A stretch of 6,896 bases of DNA from NCBI GenBank assembly GCA_021162305.1, contig JAGGYX010000025.1, forward strand, positions 1 to 6,896, read 5' to 3'. Source of the DNA: Thermoplasmata archaeon. Its GTDB lineage: Archaea > Thermoplasmatota > E2 > UBA202 > JdFR-43. Position 1 is the stretch's first letter; every line of letters begins with the position of its first letter. Below the pieces are notes generated by a model, which was given only the letters and a program-made list of their open reading frames with translations, made no database searches and was not told the origin of the DNA. Position numbers and translations under genes: made by a program. This document shows, in pieces, positions 1 through 4,977 of this stretch.

Positions 1-1
1 A

Positions 2-175
2 ATAAAGTCTTTGCCACCTGAGATTAAAAAAGAATTATTAGAATATATAGAGAGGAGGTTAAGGTATTACAAAAGAAAAGGAAAATTCAATTTCAGTTGG
101 GAAGGTGGGCTAAAAGAATTCAAAAATGAATTTACATCTGTTGAATTACAGCACAAAGCAATGGAGTGGAGATAG
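2..175 (+). CDS. DUF2281-like VapB-type antitoxin, C-terminal part (5' end outside window)
   Basis: Frame 2 is open from the window edge to TAG at 173-175 and gives 57 residues of a small charged protein. It begins IKSLPPEIKKELLEYIE and ends with a Trp/Gly-containing stretch followed by TSVELQHKAMEWR. A leucine-rich amphipathic helix, a basic Arg/Lys segment, then W-x-G-x-L-K-x-x-K and a TSVELQ-x-K-x-x-E-W tail is the pattern I associate with small DUF2281-type antitoxins encoded just upstream of PIN toxins. The next gene begins within or directly at its stop codon, as expected for a co-translated antitoxin-toxin pair. By analogy it would bind and neutralise the VapC below and repress their common promoter, which lies outside the window. 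The start codon and N-terminus are not visible. The family assignment is from memory of the tail motif and is moderately secure; the coding call is firm. Confidence 0.75.
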   Translation: MKSLPPEIKKELLEYIERRLRYYKRKGKFNFSWEGGLKEFKNEFTSVELQHKAMEWR

Positions 176-552
176 TGTATTTATTAGATGCCAACATCTT
201 CTTAGAGATACTTCTTCAACAGGAGAAAAAAGAAAAGTGCAAAAAATTTCTTACTGATCATATCGGAGAACTACATATCACAGATTTCTCTTTACATTCC
301 TTAGGCGTAATACTGTTTAGGCTCCATAAATCAGGGACTTTTGAGGAATTTATTAAAGATGTATTGCCAAATATAAAATTATTAACACTCTACACAGATC
401 TATATGAAGAATTATCAGCCGTCCACCAAAAGATTGGTCTAGACTTTGATGACACCTATCAATATTTAGTTGCTAAATCTAACAAGCTAAAAATTGTAAC
501 TATGGACAAAGACTTTGAAAAGGTAAAGGATGTGGAAATTGTATTTTTATGA
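175..552 (+). CDS. vapC: VapC-family PIN-domain ribonuclease toxin
   Basis: A compact PIN domain of about 125 residues. The N-terminus reads MYLLDANIFLEILL, giving the first acidic residue (D5) and a nearby E11. The central acidic cluster is GLDFDDTYQY (D90, D92, D93), and the last motif is TMDKDFE (D111, D113). Together these would hold the Mg ion pocket of a VapC endoribonuclease, which typically cuts tRNA or rRNA. The segment HITDFSLHSLGVIL is also typical of the subgroup paired with DUF2281-like antitoxins. I prefer the GTG at 175. It overlaps the antitoxin TAG by one base and has GGAG at 163-166 eight bases upstream. An in-frame GTG at 166 would add three residues (MEI) but has no evident ribosome binding site. 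No damage is visible in the frame, so the toxin appears intact. The RNA target cannot be read from the sequence. Confidence 0.88.
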   Translation: MYLLDANIFLEILLQQEKKEKCKKFLTDHIGELHITDFSLHSLGVILFRLHKSGTFEEFIKDVLPNIKLLTLYTDLYEELSAVHQKIGLDFDDTYQYLVAKSNKLKIVTMDKDFEKVKDVEIVFL

Positions 553-603
553 TAAACCATATAAAATCAATCAACCAAATCAATACAAAAACAAAAGAAA
601 AGA

Positions 604-636
604 AGGAAAGGGGGCGAGGCGAACCCCCTTGAACCT
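604..636 (-). terminator. GC-rich hairpin between convergent genes, likely terminator
   Basis: AAGGGGG (608-614) and CCCCCTT (624-630) form a perfect 7-bp stem around a 9-base loop. AGG (604-606) and CCT (634-636) could extend it across a small internal loop. It stands out from very AT-rich surroundings. Read on the minus strand, downstream of the pilin stop, it is followed by a long T-rich tract (about 575-607 complemented, with runs TTTT and TTTTT), which suits termination of the pilin transcript. On the plus strand only a short TTTT follows. Archaeal termination depends mainly on T-tracts, so the contribution of the hairpin is inferred. Confidence 0.5.
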
Positions 637-675
637 GATTTTGTAAAAATATAATAAAGGGAAGAGAAGGCGGGC

Positions 676-1185
676 TTAATAATGAATTTCTGCTGACCAG
701 ATTACTGACCCACTATCTGCATCAATTATAGATACGGTGTCGCCTACATCTATCTCGCTTTCGTCAGCGTTCTCTATTTTCAATTTATCTCCAGCTGATA
801 TTGCTCCAGCATCTATAGATCCCCCATTTACCTCTACAGTCCATCCAGTTTCAGTTTTGTTTGCAGTACCATCCCATACTGTTGTACCACCTACCTTTAT
901 CTTCACATCCTCCCAGCCAGGTCCTCCATTAACCGACATCACTTCATACTGGACATAATCACTGGTATTAGCATTGCCATCGTCTGTTGAACTGGTATCA
1001 TCAACTGCATCCTGTTGCAAACTCAATGCTATCTTTGTTCCGCCGCCGCCACCCATGCCGCTTACCCAGACATAGATGGTTGCTGCCAGCACTACGGTTA
1101 TCGCCACCATCAGTATGATGGCGATTATTGGGCTCACGCCCGCCTTATTTTTTACCCACTTTCTTATATTTTCTATTTTTGTCAT
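676..1185 (-). CDS. Archaeal type IV pilin-like secreted protein (class III signal peptide)
   Basis: A 169-residue protein. Residues 1-15 are short and basic (MTKIENIRKWVKNKA). A processing motif KAG-VSPIIA follows, then a hydrophobic helix to about residue 44 (IAIILMVAITVVLAATIYVW). This is the hallmark of archaeal type IV pilins and related proteins cut by a PibD/EppA-type prepilin peptidase, probably after G16. The helix would pack into a filament core or anchor the protein. After it comes a glycine run (GMGGGGGT, 43-50), then an acidic Ser/Thr/Asp-rich linker (59-76) and a beta-rich domain with GGPGWEDVKIKVGG and D-x-D turns. The chosen ATG has GGTGA five bases upstream and a TATA box at the right distance. 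An upstream ATG at 1245 would add 20 residues, but it lies upstream of that TATA box. The gene is monocistronic. Whether it builds an adhesive pilus or another filament cannot be told. Confidence 0.85.
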   Translation of the reverse strand: MTKIENIRKWVKNKAGVSPIIAIILMVAITVVLAATIYVWVSGMGGGGGTKIALSLQQDAVDDTSSTDDGNANTSDYVQYEVMSVNGGPGWEDVKIKVGGTTVWDGTANKTETGWTVEVNGGSIDAGAISAGDKLKIENADESEIDVGDTVSIIDADSGSVIWSAEIHY

Positions 1186-1190
1186 GGTTT

Positions 1191-1195
1191 TCACC
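1191..1195 (-). promoter_or_regulatory. Ribosome binding site of the pilin gene (GGTGA)
   Basis: GGTGA lies five bases upstream of the ATG at 1185 and can pair with the ATCACC near the 3' end of archaeal 16S rRNA. It decides the start in favour of 1185 over the upstream in-frame ATG at 1245. Confidence 0.7.
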
Positions 1196-1214
1196 AATTT
1201 GTATATTGCAACAT

Positions 1215-1225
1215 AGTATATAAAT
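1215..1225 (-). promoter_or_regulatory. TATA box of the pilin gene
   Basis: The minus strand reads GATTTATATACT, a strong archaeal TATA box preceded by a purine-rich GGAAGA that could serve as BRE. Transcription would start about 25 bases downstream, near 1195. That leaves a leader of about ten bases that just includes the GGTGA ribosome binding site. Confidence 0.65.
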
Positions 1226-1230
1226 CTTCC

Positions 1231-1252
1231 GCAAAATGCAAGCAAATTGCTT
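1231..1252 (-). promoter_or_regulatory. Inverted repeat and TTGC half-sites upstream of the pilin TATA box
   Basis: AAGCAA-A-TTGCTT (1240-1252) is a perfect 6-bp inverted repeat. On the minus strand TTGC occurs three times here (1245-1242, 1241-1238, 1234-1231) and once more, within TTGCAA, just downstream of the TATA box (1206-1211). Clustering of the same half-site on both sides of the promoter suggests an operator or activator site. No binding protein can be named. Confidence 0.35.
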
Positions 1253-1262
1253 ATTTTTTGTT

Positions 1263-1318
1263 AGCATTATAAAAATAATCTCCTATGAGCTATTTTAATC
1301 TATGCCTGCCTATAAAAA
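1263..1318 (-). terminator. T-rich region downstream of the ATPase gene, possible terminator
   Basis: After the ATPase stop codon at 1331 the minus strand carries ATTTTTAT (about 1310-1318) and ATTATTTTTATAAT (about 1265-1278). Such T-tracts are typical archaeal termination signals, and the pilin promoter begins right afterwards. There is no strong hairpin. The gap 1246-1330 holds no gene that I can see. Confidence 0.3.
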
Positions 1319-1330
1319 TGTGTCGAAATT

Positions 1331-2575
1331 TTATGAAAGAAGCCATTTCCATAAAGGTACAAATTTAATTTTTCTTTTCTTTACTATTTCTTCCCCTCCA
1401 TAATCTTTTGTTATCACCTCCAGCTTTTTACACTTTAGTTTATAGGAAACATTTACTAATGAATTAACTTCCCTTTCTTTAGTTGAGAAATCAGTTATAT
1501 CATAACAAACTTGTATTAATTTATCTATTTCAATTCCTCTTTTTATTACAAAATCCACTTCATTTTTTGTATCGATATAATAAAACAATTCAGCATTATC
1601 ATTTTTTCGTAGCAATTCTTCAAAAACAACATTTTCCATTAGTCTGCCCATGGGCATTTCTCTTTGAATTATTGAGGATATCCCAGTATCAACTGAATAA
1701 ACTTTTCTGGGCAACATCATTTCTTTCCTTTTTGAAAGAGCAAACGGTCTAAGAAGGAAAAGAGTAAGGGTTTCTTCTAATTTATTTGTATATTTCCACA
1801 ATGTTCTTTTTGAAACATTTATTCCTAAGGAACGAAATGTATTATGAATCTTTGTAATAGAAAATCTATTGCCAACATTAGAAAATAAAAATTCCATCAA
1901 ATTTCTTGCCACAACTTCTTCTCTTATTCTATGCCTCCCTACAAAATCGCGATAAAAAATTGTCTCAAATAATTCAATTAATTTTTGTTTTTTCTCCACC
2001 TTATTATCCAATTTTATTACTTCTGGAAATCCTCCAAATTTAATATATTCTTCCACCATATCCTCATAATTTTGCTGTTTTTTGAGCTTAACATATTCTC
2101 TAAATGAAAATGGCAACAATAATATGGAATGGTATCTTCCTCTCAATTCAGTTGAAATTTCTTTTAATAAAAGCGAGGATGATGATCCCGAAACAACTAT
2201 TTTATATTTTCTACTATCATGCAAGCTCCTCAACCATCTCCCCCATTCATTTAATTCTTGAATTTCATCAAAAAATATGTAGATAGGATATTTTTTATTT
2301 GGTGAAAAAATGCTTTCAAATTCCTTTAATATTTCCTTAGGATTATATTTTCTATAAAAAATATCATCAAATGATACATATAGAATATTTTCTCTGGGAA
2401 CTTTTTTAAGGAGTTTTTTTATTGTAATATACATGAGATAAGTTTTTCCAACTCTTCTTGGTCCAACTATTGCAACAATATCTTCTTTTGGGATGACTTT
2501 AATTTCCCGCTCTATCATTTCAGGAAATTCAAATTCTTCCCATTCCTTCAATCTTTCTCTAAGTTCGTTTACCAT
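1331..2575 (-). CDS. AAA ATPase with winged helix and DUF4143-type C-terminal domain
   Basis: A 414-residue protein of the large archaeal and bacterial AAA_14/DUF4143 ATPase group. Residues about 30-215 form the ATPase core: Walker A GPRRVGKT (38-45), Walker B YIFFDEIQEL (99-108, D103/E104), a sensor strand VVSGSSSS (127-134), LRGRYHSILLLPFSFREY (144-161) and the family motif GGFPEV (181-186). Residues about 225-282 look like a winged helix (FSITKIHNTFRSLGINVSKRTLWKYTNKLEE). The C-terminus (about 285-414) has the PD-(D/E)xK-like fold signature: ENVVFEELL (314-322), NEVDFVIKRG (338-347) and LIQVCYDI (353-360). In that last motif the usual E-x-K pair reads Q-V-C, so nuclease activity is doubtful. 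Its cellular role is not established; a regulatory or stress role is often guessed. The TATA box at 2595-2605 predicts transcription starting at or next to the ATG, so the mRNA is probably leaderless. The promoter is framed by two palindromes. Confidence 0.88.
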   Translation of the reverse strand: MVNELRERLKEWEEFEFPEMIEREIKVIPKEDIVAIVGPRRVGKTYLMYITIKKLLKKVPRENILYVSFDDIFYRKYNPKEILKEFESIFSPNKKYPIYIFFDEIQELNEWGRWLRSLHDSRKYKIVVSGSSSSLLLKEISTELRGRYHSILLLPFSFREYVKLKKQQNYEDMVEEYIKFGGFPEVIKLDNKVEKKQKLIELFETIFYRDFVGRHRIREEVVARNLMEFLFSNVGNRFSITKIHNTFRSLGINVSKRTLWKYTNKLEETLTLFLLRPFALSKRKEMMLPRKVYSVDTGISSIIQREMPMGRLMENVVFEELLRKNDNAELFYYIDTKNEVDFVIKRGIEIDKLIQVCYDITDFSTKEREVNSLVNVSYKLKCKKLEVITKDYGGEEIVKKRKIKFVPLWKWLLS

Positions 2576-2592
2576 GAGAATATAGAGTAAAC
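2567..2592. promoter_or_regulatory. Palindromic operator 1, GTTTAC-N14-GTAAAC, across the ATPase start codon
   Basis: GTTTAC at 2567-2572 faces GTAAAC at 2587-2592 with 14 bases between, so the half-sites are 20 bp apart (two helical turns). The ATPase start codon (2573-2575) and its predicted transcription start lie inside. Each half-site is extended to (T)(C/T)GTTTAC, as in operator 2. Protein bound here would block initiation. Confidence 0.65.
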
Positions 2593-2594
2593 AA

Positions 2595-2605
2595 CTATAT
2601 ATAAA
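2595..2605 (-). promoter_or_regulatory. TATA box of the ATPase gene
   Basis: The minus strand reads CATTTATATATAG, a strong archaeal TATA element centred near 2600. Its centre is about 25 bases from the ATG at 2575, so transcription should begin at or within a base or two of the start codon. It sits exactly between the two palindromes. Confidence 0.7.
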
Positions 2606-2610
2606 TGCTT

Positions 2611-2636
2611 GTTTACTTTAGATGCAAAAAGTAAAC
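2611..2636. promoter_or_regulatory. Palindromic operator 2, GTTTAC-N14-GTAAAC, upstream of the ATPase TATA box
   Basis: GTTTAC (2611-2616) and GTAAAC (2631-2636) again enclose exactly 14 bases. The 14-base cores of the two operators differ in sequence, so the shared part is only the half-sites and the spacing. It ends two bases before the stop codon of the neighbouring PIN gene and lies just upstream of the TATA and BRE region. Confidence 0.65.
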
Positions 2637-2638
2637 GA

Positions 2639-3058
2639 TTATGGCAATCTCGCTATCCTCTCAACATTATCAAAATCTTTATCGAAAGAGTATATTTCCT
2701 CTATTCCCCTTTTATTCATTATATAAATGGCAAGGCAATCATTTGGATCCATTTTATATTCATTCATTAGCTCAACTGCCATCATATAATCTTCTTTTGT
2801 TATACTCACAATCTCTAAATTTTCTAGAGCATGAAGAGTTAAAAGTATTGAATGCAAATCTTTTAATGACAATGCTTTCTTCAAAATATTTGTCATTTCA
2901 GAAATATGCACGATGGTCGTCAAAAATTGCTCATTTCCATTTACCAATTTCGTTATAATTTCTTTTGCTTTTTCTTTCATCCAAGCCTGTTTTTCTGTAA
3001 GTTTTCCCTTTGGCTTATAAAATGCATATATGAAAACATTTGCATCTAAAAACTTCAT
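2639..3058 (-). CDS. vapC: PIN-domain VapC-type ribonuclease toxin
   Basis: A 139-residue PIN protein. The first acidic residue is in MKFLDANVFIY (D5). E54 lies in HISEMTNIL, D104 and D107 in KMDPNDCLAIYIM, and D126/D128 in YSFDKDFD. This is the complete acidic set expected of an active Mg-dependent endoribonuclease. It overlaps the preceding antitoxin gene by four bases (ATGA), the classic arrangement of a co-translated toxin-antitoxin pair. It is only distantly similar to the PIN toxin at 175-552. It lacks the GLDFDD motif and has a longer helical insert (about 20-45), so the two are independent systems and not a duplication. After its stop the minus strand reads TTTACTTTTTG, a possible T-tract terminator that coincides with operator 2 of the ATPase gene. 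The target RNA is unknown. Confidence 0.9.
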   Translation of the reverse strand: MKFLDANVFIYAFYKPKGKLTEKQAWMKEKAKEIITKLVNGNEQFLTTIVHISEMTNILKKALSLKDLHSILLTLHALENLEIVSITKEDYMMAVELMNEYKMDPNDCLAIYIMNKRGIEEIYSFDKDFDNVERIARLP

Positions 3059-3288
3059 TTTATCCTATAAATTTTCTTTTCAAATTCTTTCCATTCTCCT
3101 ATATTCATGCCGAAATCAACCTTATCAAAAAATTTTGTTAAATTAATTTTCTTCATGGGAATTATTTTAAGATATCCTTTTTCTTTAATGATATAAACTT
3201 TGTTCTCCTTTCCCATTTCCCTTTTTCTCCAATCAAATGGTATAATTATTCTTCCCTGGCTATCAACCTTTTTTATCTCCACTTCCAT
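3055..3288 (-). CDS. vapB: AbrB/SpoVT-type (VapB) antitoxin
   Basis: A 77-residue protein starting MEVEIKKVDSQGRIIIPFDW, followed by VYIIKEKGYLKIIPMK. This is the swapped-hairpin AbrB/SpoVT DNA-binding domain (about residues 1-45): V-D-x-x-G-R-I-x-I-P, then a strand ending LKIIP. The C-terminal part (about 46-77, LTKFFDKVDFGMNIGEWKEFEKKIYRIK) is the kind of aromatic and charged tail that wraps the toxin and fills its active site. The gene runs into the PIN toxin with an ATGA overlap. I chose the ATG at 3288 because GGTGA stands five bases upstream and because the family usually starts right before this first strand. Two upstream in-frame ATGs (3318 and 3300) are possible and would add 10 or 4 residues. 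The protein probably represses its own promoter together with the toxin. Confidence 0.85.
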   Translation of the reverse strand: MEVEIKKVDSQGRIIIPFDWRKREMGKENKVYIIKEKGYLKIIPMKKINLTKFFDKVDFGMNIGEWKEFEKKIYRIK

Positions 3289-3293
3289 ATTTT

Positions 3294-3316
3294 TCACCAT
3301 TTTAAAAAATTTCACC
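3294..3316 (-). promoter_or_regulatory. Tandem ATGGTGAAA units ahead of the antitoxin start
   Basis: The minus strand carries ATGGTGAAA twice, beginning at 3318 and 3300, before the preferred ATG at 3288. Each contains GGTGA (3316-3312 and 3298-3294). The second GGTGA is five bases from the ATG at 3288, while the first is eleven bases from the ATG at 3300, which is too far. The spacing therefore favours 3288. Confidence 0.5.
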
Positions 3317-3324
3317 ATTATTTA

Positions 3325-3517
3325 TTATTTTTGGTGCTTTCGTTTTACAGCTTCAATATAATATTTTCTATCTAAATATTCTGACAATATTTTTGCTTCT
3401 ATTTTAGCCCTTTCTTCATCATCTTTCAGAATTATTCCATCATTTATTATATTTCATAAGAATCAACAATTCATTCATAACAACATCACTCAACCTTCCT
3501 GCTTTACCTTTTGCCAT
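3325..3517 (-). pseudogene. Frameshifted small gene upstream of the vapBC pair
   Basis: On the minus strand the ATG at 3517 opens MAKGKAGRLSDVVMNELL and runs to an early TGA at 3442-3440 (25 codons). A neighbouring frame continues NIINDGIILKDDEERAKIEA, then ILSEYLDRKYYIEAVKRKH, and ends at TAA 3327-3325. Removing one A from the AAA at 3454-3452 joins the two halves into one 63-residue protein, basic at both ends and helical and acidic in the middle. Both halves have gene-like composition, so a real gene with one extra base (or a sequencing error at this short A run) is likelier than chance. I do not recognise the family. It lies in the same direction just upstream of the antitoxin gene, so it may once have been the first gene of that operon. 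There is no strong ribosome binding site. It could also be two separate tiny ORFs or noise. Confidence 0.5.
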
Positions 3518-3578
3518 TGAATCAGATGAGTTTTTCTATCATTTCGTTACCCAACATGCTACAAACAATAGCAAAATC

Positions 3579-3589
3579 TTTTAATAAAA
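3579..3589 (+). promoter_or_regulatory. Probable TATA box of the ftsZ operon
   Basis: TTTTAATAAAA, preceded by the purine-rich GCAAAA as a possible BRE, is centred about 36 bases upstream of the ftsZ ATG. It predicts a start near 3608 and a leader of about twelve bases. The element is nearly symmetrical, so it might also serve the minus-strand remnant on the other side. The rest of 3518-3619 holds no gene that I can see. Confidence 0.5.
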
Positions 3590-3610
3590 CTTTTTGTTTT
3601 ACTTTTTAAA

Positions 3611-3615
3611 GGTGA
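3611..3615 (+). promoter_or_regulatory. Ribosome binding site of ftsZ (GGTGA)
   Basis: AAAGGTGAT lies four bases upstream of the ATG at 3620, complementary to the 16S rRNA ATCACC. It fixes the ftsZ start and therefore the N-terminal extension. Confidence 0.75.
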
Positions 3616-3619
3616 TTAT

Positions 3620-4729
3620 ATGAGGAAGATAGTCGAAGAAGCATTTGCCAGAGGAGAGAATAATGAAATTGAACTTTCAGAAGAAGAGAAGAGGTTACTT
3701 GAAGAAAAAAATAGAGAGCTCGAAGAAGTTTTGAGTAGCTTAAAACCAAAAATTAAAGTCATAGGAACTGGAGGAGCTGGAACAAACACAATAGAGAGAT
3801 GTTTTGAGGCAAAAATTTATGGAGCAGAACTTATCGCAATCAATACCGATGCTCAGCATTTGCTCCATGCAAAAGTTCCACATAAAGTCCTCATAGGAAA
3901 GCATGTTACCAAAGGGCTGGGAGCAGGCTCATTGCCTGAAAAAGGAAGAGAAGCTGCCTTGGAAAGCGAGGGAGAAATCAAAAAATTGGTGGAAGGTGCA
4001 GATATTGTTTTCATAACATGCGGCTTGGGCGGCGGCACAGGCACAGGCAGCGCGCCTGTGGTGGCAAAGCTATCCAGGGAGGCTGGCTCGCTAACGCTTG
4101 CTGTGGTAACGATGCCATTCAGCGTTGAGGGAAGGGTAAGAAAAGAAAATGCCGAGATGGGACTGGCTCGCTTGAAAGAGGTTACAGATACGGTCATAGT
4201 AATTCCAAATGATAAGTTGCTTGAGCTCGTTCCCAGGATGCCCATAAATAAGGCTTTTAAGGTTGCCGACGAAATATTAATGCGTAGTATAAAGGGCATA
4301 ACAGAGATGATTACAAAGCCTGGTTTAATAAATCTTGATTTTGCCGACCTAAAAACAATAATGAGACAGGGAGGCGTCGCAATGATTGGATTAGGTGAAT
4401 CTGACGGAGACAACAGAGCGGTAGAAGCAGTTAATGAAGCATTGTCATCGCCATTGCTTGACGTTGACGTAAGCGAAGCATCTGGAGCCTTGGTAAATGT
4501 TATAGGCGGTGAGGACATGACAATTAAGGAAGCAGAAGGAGTTGTTGAAGAAGTATACTCGCGCATAAATCCTGATGCAACAATAATATGGGGCGCAGGC
4601 GTCGATGCCTCGCTAAAGGGAACAATAAAAGTGATGGTTGTGCTTACTGGTGTGAAATCAAAGCAGATTTTGGGACCATCTACAGAAATAGAAGGAGAAA
4701 GACCATATGGAATCGATTTAATAAGATAA
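3620..4729 (+). CDS. ftsZ: Cell division GTPase FtsZ (archaeal FtsZ1-like)
   Basis: A tubulin-family GTPase that assembles the division ring at mid-cell. The protein has 369 residues. An acidic, helical N-terminal extension (1-41, rich in Glu/Lys) is followed by the GTP-binding domain: IGTGGAGTN (48-56), AINTDAQHL (73-81), and the tubulin signature GGGTGTGSA (137-145). Then come [10 protein letters not shown] (162-171), [10 protein letters not shown] (195-204) and the T7 synergy loop [11 protein letters not shown] (238-248), with D240 and D243 as the residues that activate hydrolysis in the adjacent subunit. The C-terminal domain (about 250-345) has [10 protein letters not shown] and WGAGVD. 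A short tail ends [10 protein letters not shown]. All catalytic elements are present. The gene leads a tight cluster with secE, spt5 and rpl11; linkage to secE and spt5 is typical of archaeal FtsZ1. Archaea often have a second FtsZ, so the paralogue number is inferred from context. Confidence 0.96.
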   Translation: MRKIVEEAFARGENNEIELSEEEKRLLEEKNRELEEVLSSLKPKIKVIGTGGAGTNTIERCFEAKIYGAELIAINTDAQHLLHAKVPHKVLIGKHVTKGLGAGSLPEKGREAALESEGEIKKLVEGADIVFITCGLGGGTGTGSAPVVAKLSREAGSLTLAVVTMPFSVEGRVRKENAEMGLARLKEVTDTVIVIPNDKLLELVPRMPINKAFKVADEILMRSIKGITEMITKPGLINLDFADLKTIMRQGGVAMIGLGESDGDNRAVEAVNEALSSPLLDVDVSEASGALVNVIGGEDMTIKEAEGVVEEVYSRINPDATIIWGAGVDASLKGTIKVMVVLTGVKSKQILGPSTEIEGERPYGIDLIR

Positions 4730-4731
4730 AA

Positions 4732-4977
4732 ATGATGGAAGATTTAATTAAAAAAGCATGGGAAGTTCAGACAAACATTGAGAAAAAGTTTAAAAGGATT
4801 GGCAAGGGAAAATATGGAAGAGTATTTAAGATGGCAAGGAATCCAGAGCCAGATGAATATGTCAGGACAGCTGAAATATCTGCCATTGGAATATTCATCA
4901 TTGGCTTCATTGGATTTGTCATCATGCTCCTCGCCACGCATTTTGCCCCATGGCTTGCAAAAATGTTAGGGATATAA
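4732..4977 (+). CDS. secE: Preprotein translocase subunit SecE (Sec61 gamma)
   Basis: An 81-residue protein. Residues 1-40 form an amphipathic cytosolic helix (LIKKAWEVQTNIEKKFKRIG) and the conserved hinge RVFKMARNPEPDEY (30-43). One membrane span follows at about 50-68 (SAIGIFIIGFIGFVIMLLA), then a short exterior tail. This is the single-span clamp that holds the two halves of the SecY channel together. The start is ATG at 4732, two bases after the ftsZ stop, with a second ATG immediately following at 4735. No Shine-Dalgarno sequence is visible, so translation is probably coupled to ftsZ. The reading frame extends back inside ftsZ to 4588, but that part is a basic shadow of the ftsZ coding sequence. 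The spt5 gene begins directly after its stop codon. Confidence 0.93.
   Translation: MMEDLIKKAWEVQTNIEKKFKRIGKGKYGRVFKMARNPEPDEYVRTAEISAIGIFIIGFIGFVIMLLATHFAPWLAKMLGI

Noticed and set aside
604..636. A tRNA-like T-arm, because the minus strand reads GGTTCAAGGGGG
   Set aside because: No acceptor, D or anticodon arms can be folded around it, so it is only a hairpin.
737..958. A 73-codon plus-strand frame opposite the pilin gene
   Set aside because: It is antisense to the pilin. Its Ser/Pro/Thr-rich composition is the complement of the pilin's Asp/Gly/Val codons, and it has no ribosome binding site.
1186..1245. Longer pilin N-terminus from the ATG at 1245
   Set aside because: That ATG lies upstream of the TATA box and lacks a ribosome binding site, and the extra 20 residues are unlike a class III signal peptide.
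2567..2636. The repeated GTTTAC/GTAAAC units as a short CRISPR array or attachment site
   Set aside because: The repeated units are only 6-8 bases long, alternate in orientation and frame a TATA box. There are no spacers of uniform length and no integrase gene nearby.
3853..4566. A 237-codon open frame on the minus strand inside ftsZ
   Set aside because: It is antisense to a fully conserved FtsZ. Its translation is Ser/Pro/Thr-rich without any recognisable motif, as expected of a shadow frame.
4588..4731. Upstream extension of the SecE reading frame inside ftsZ
   Set aside because: The extension ([11 protein letters not shown] and on) is a basic out-of-frame reading of the ftsZ C-terminus, and the SecE family starts near the ATG at 4732.
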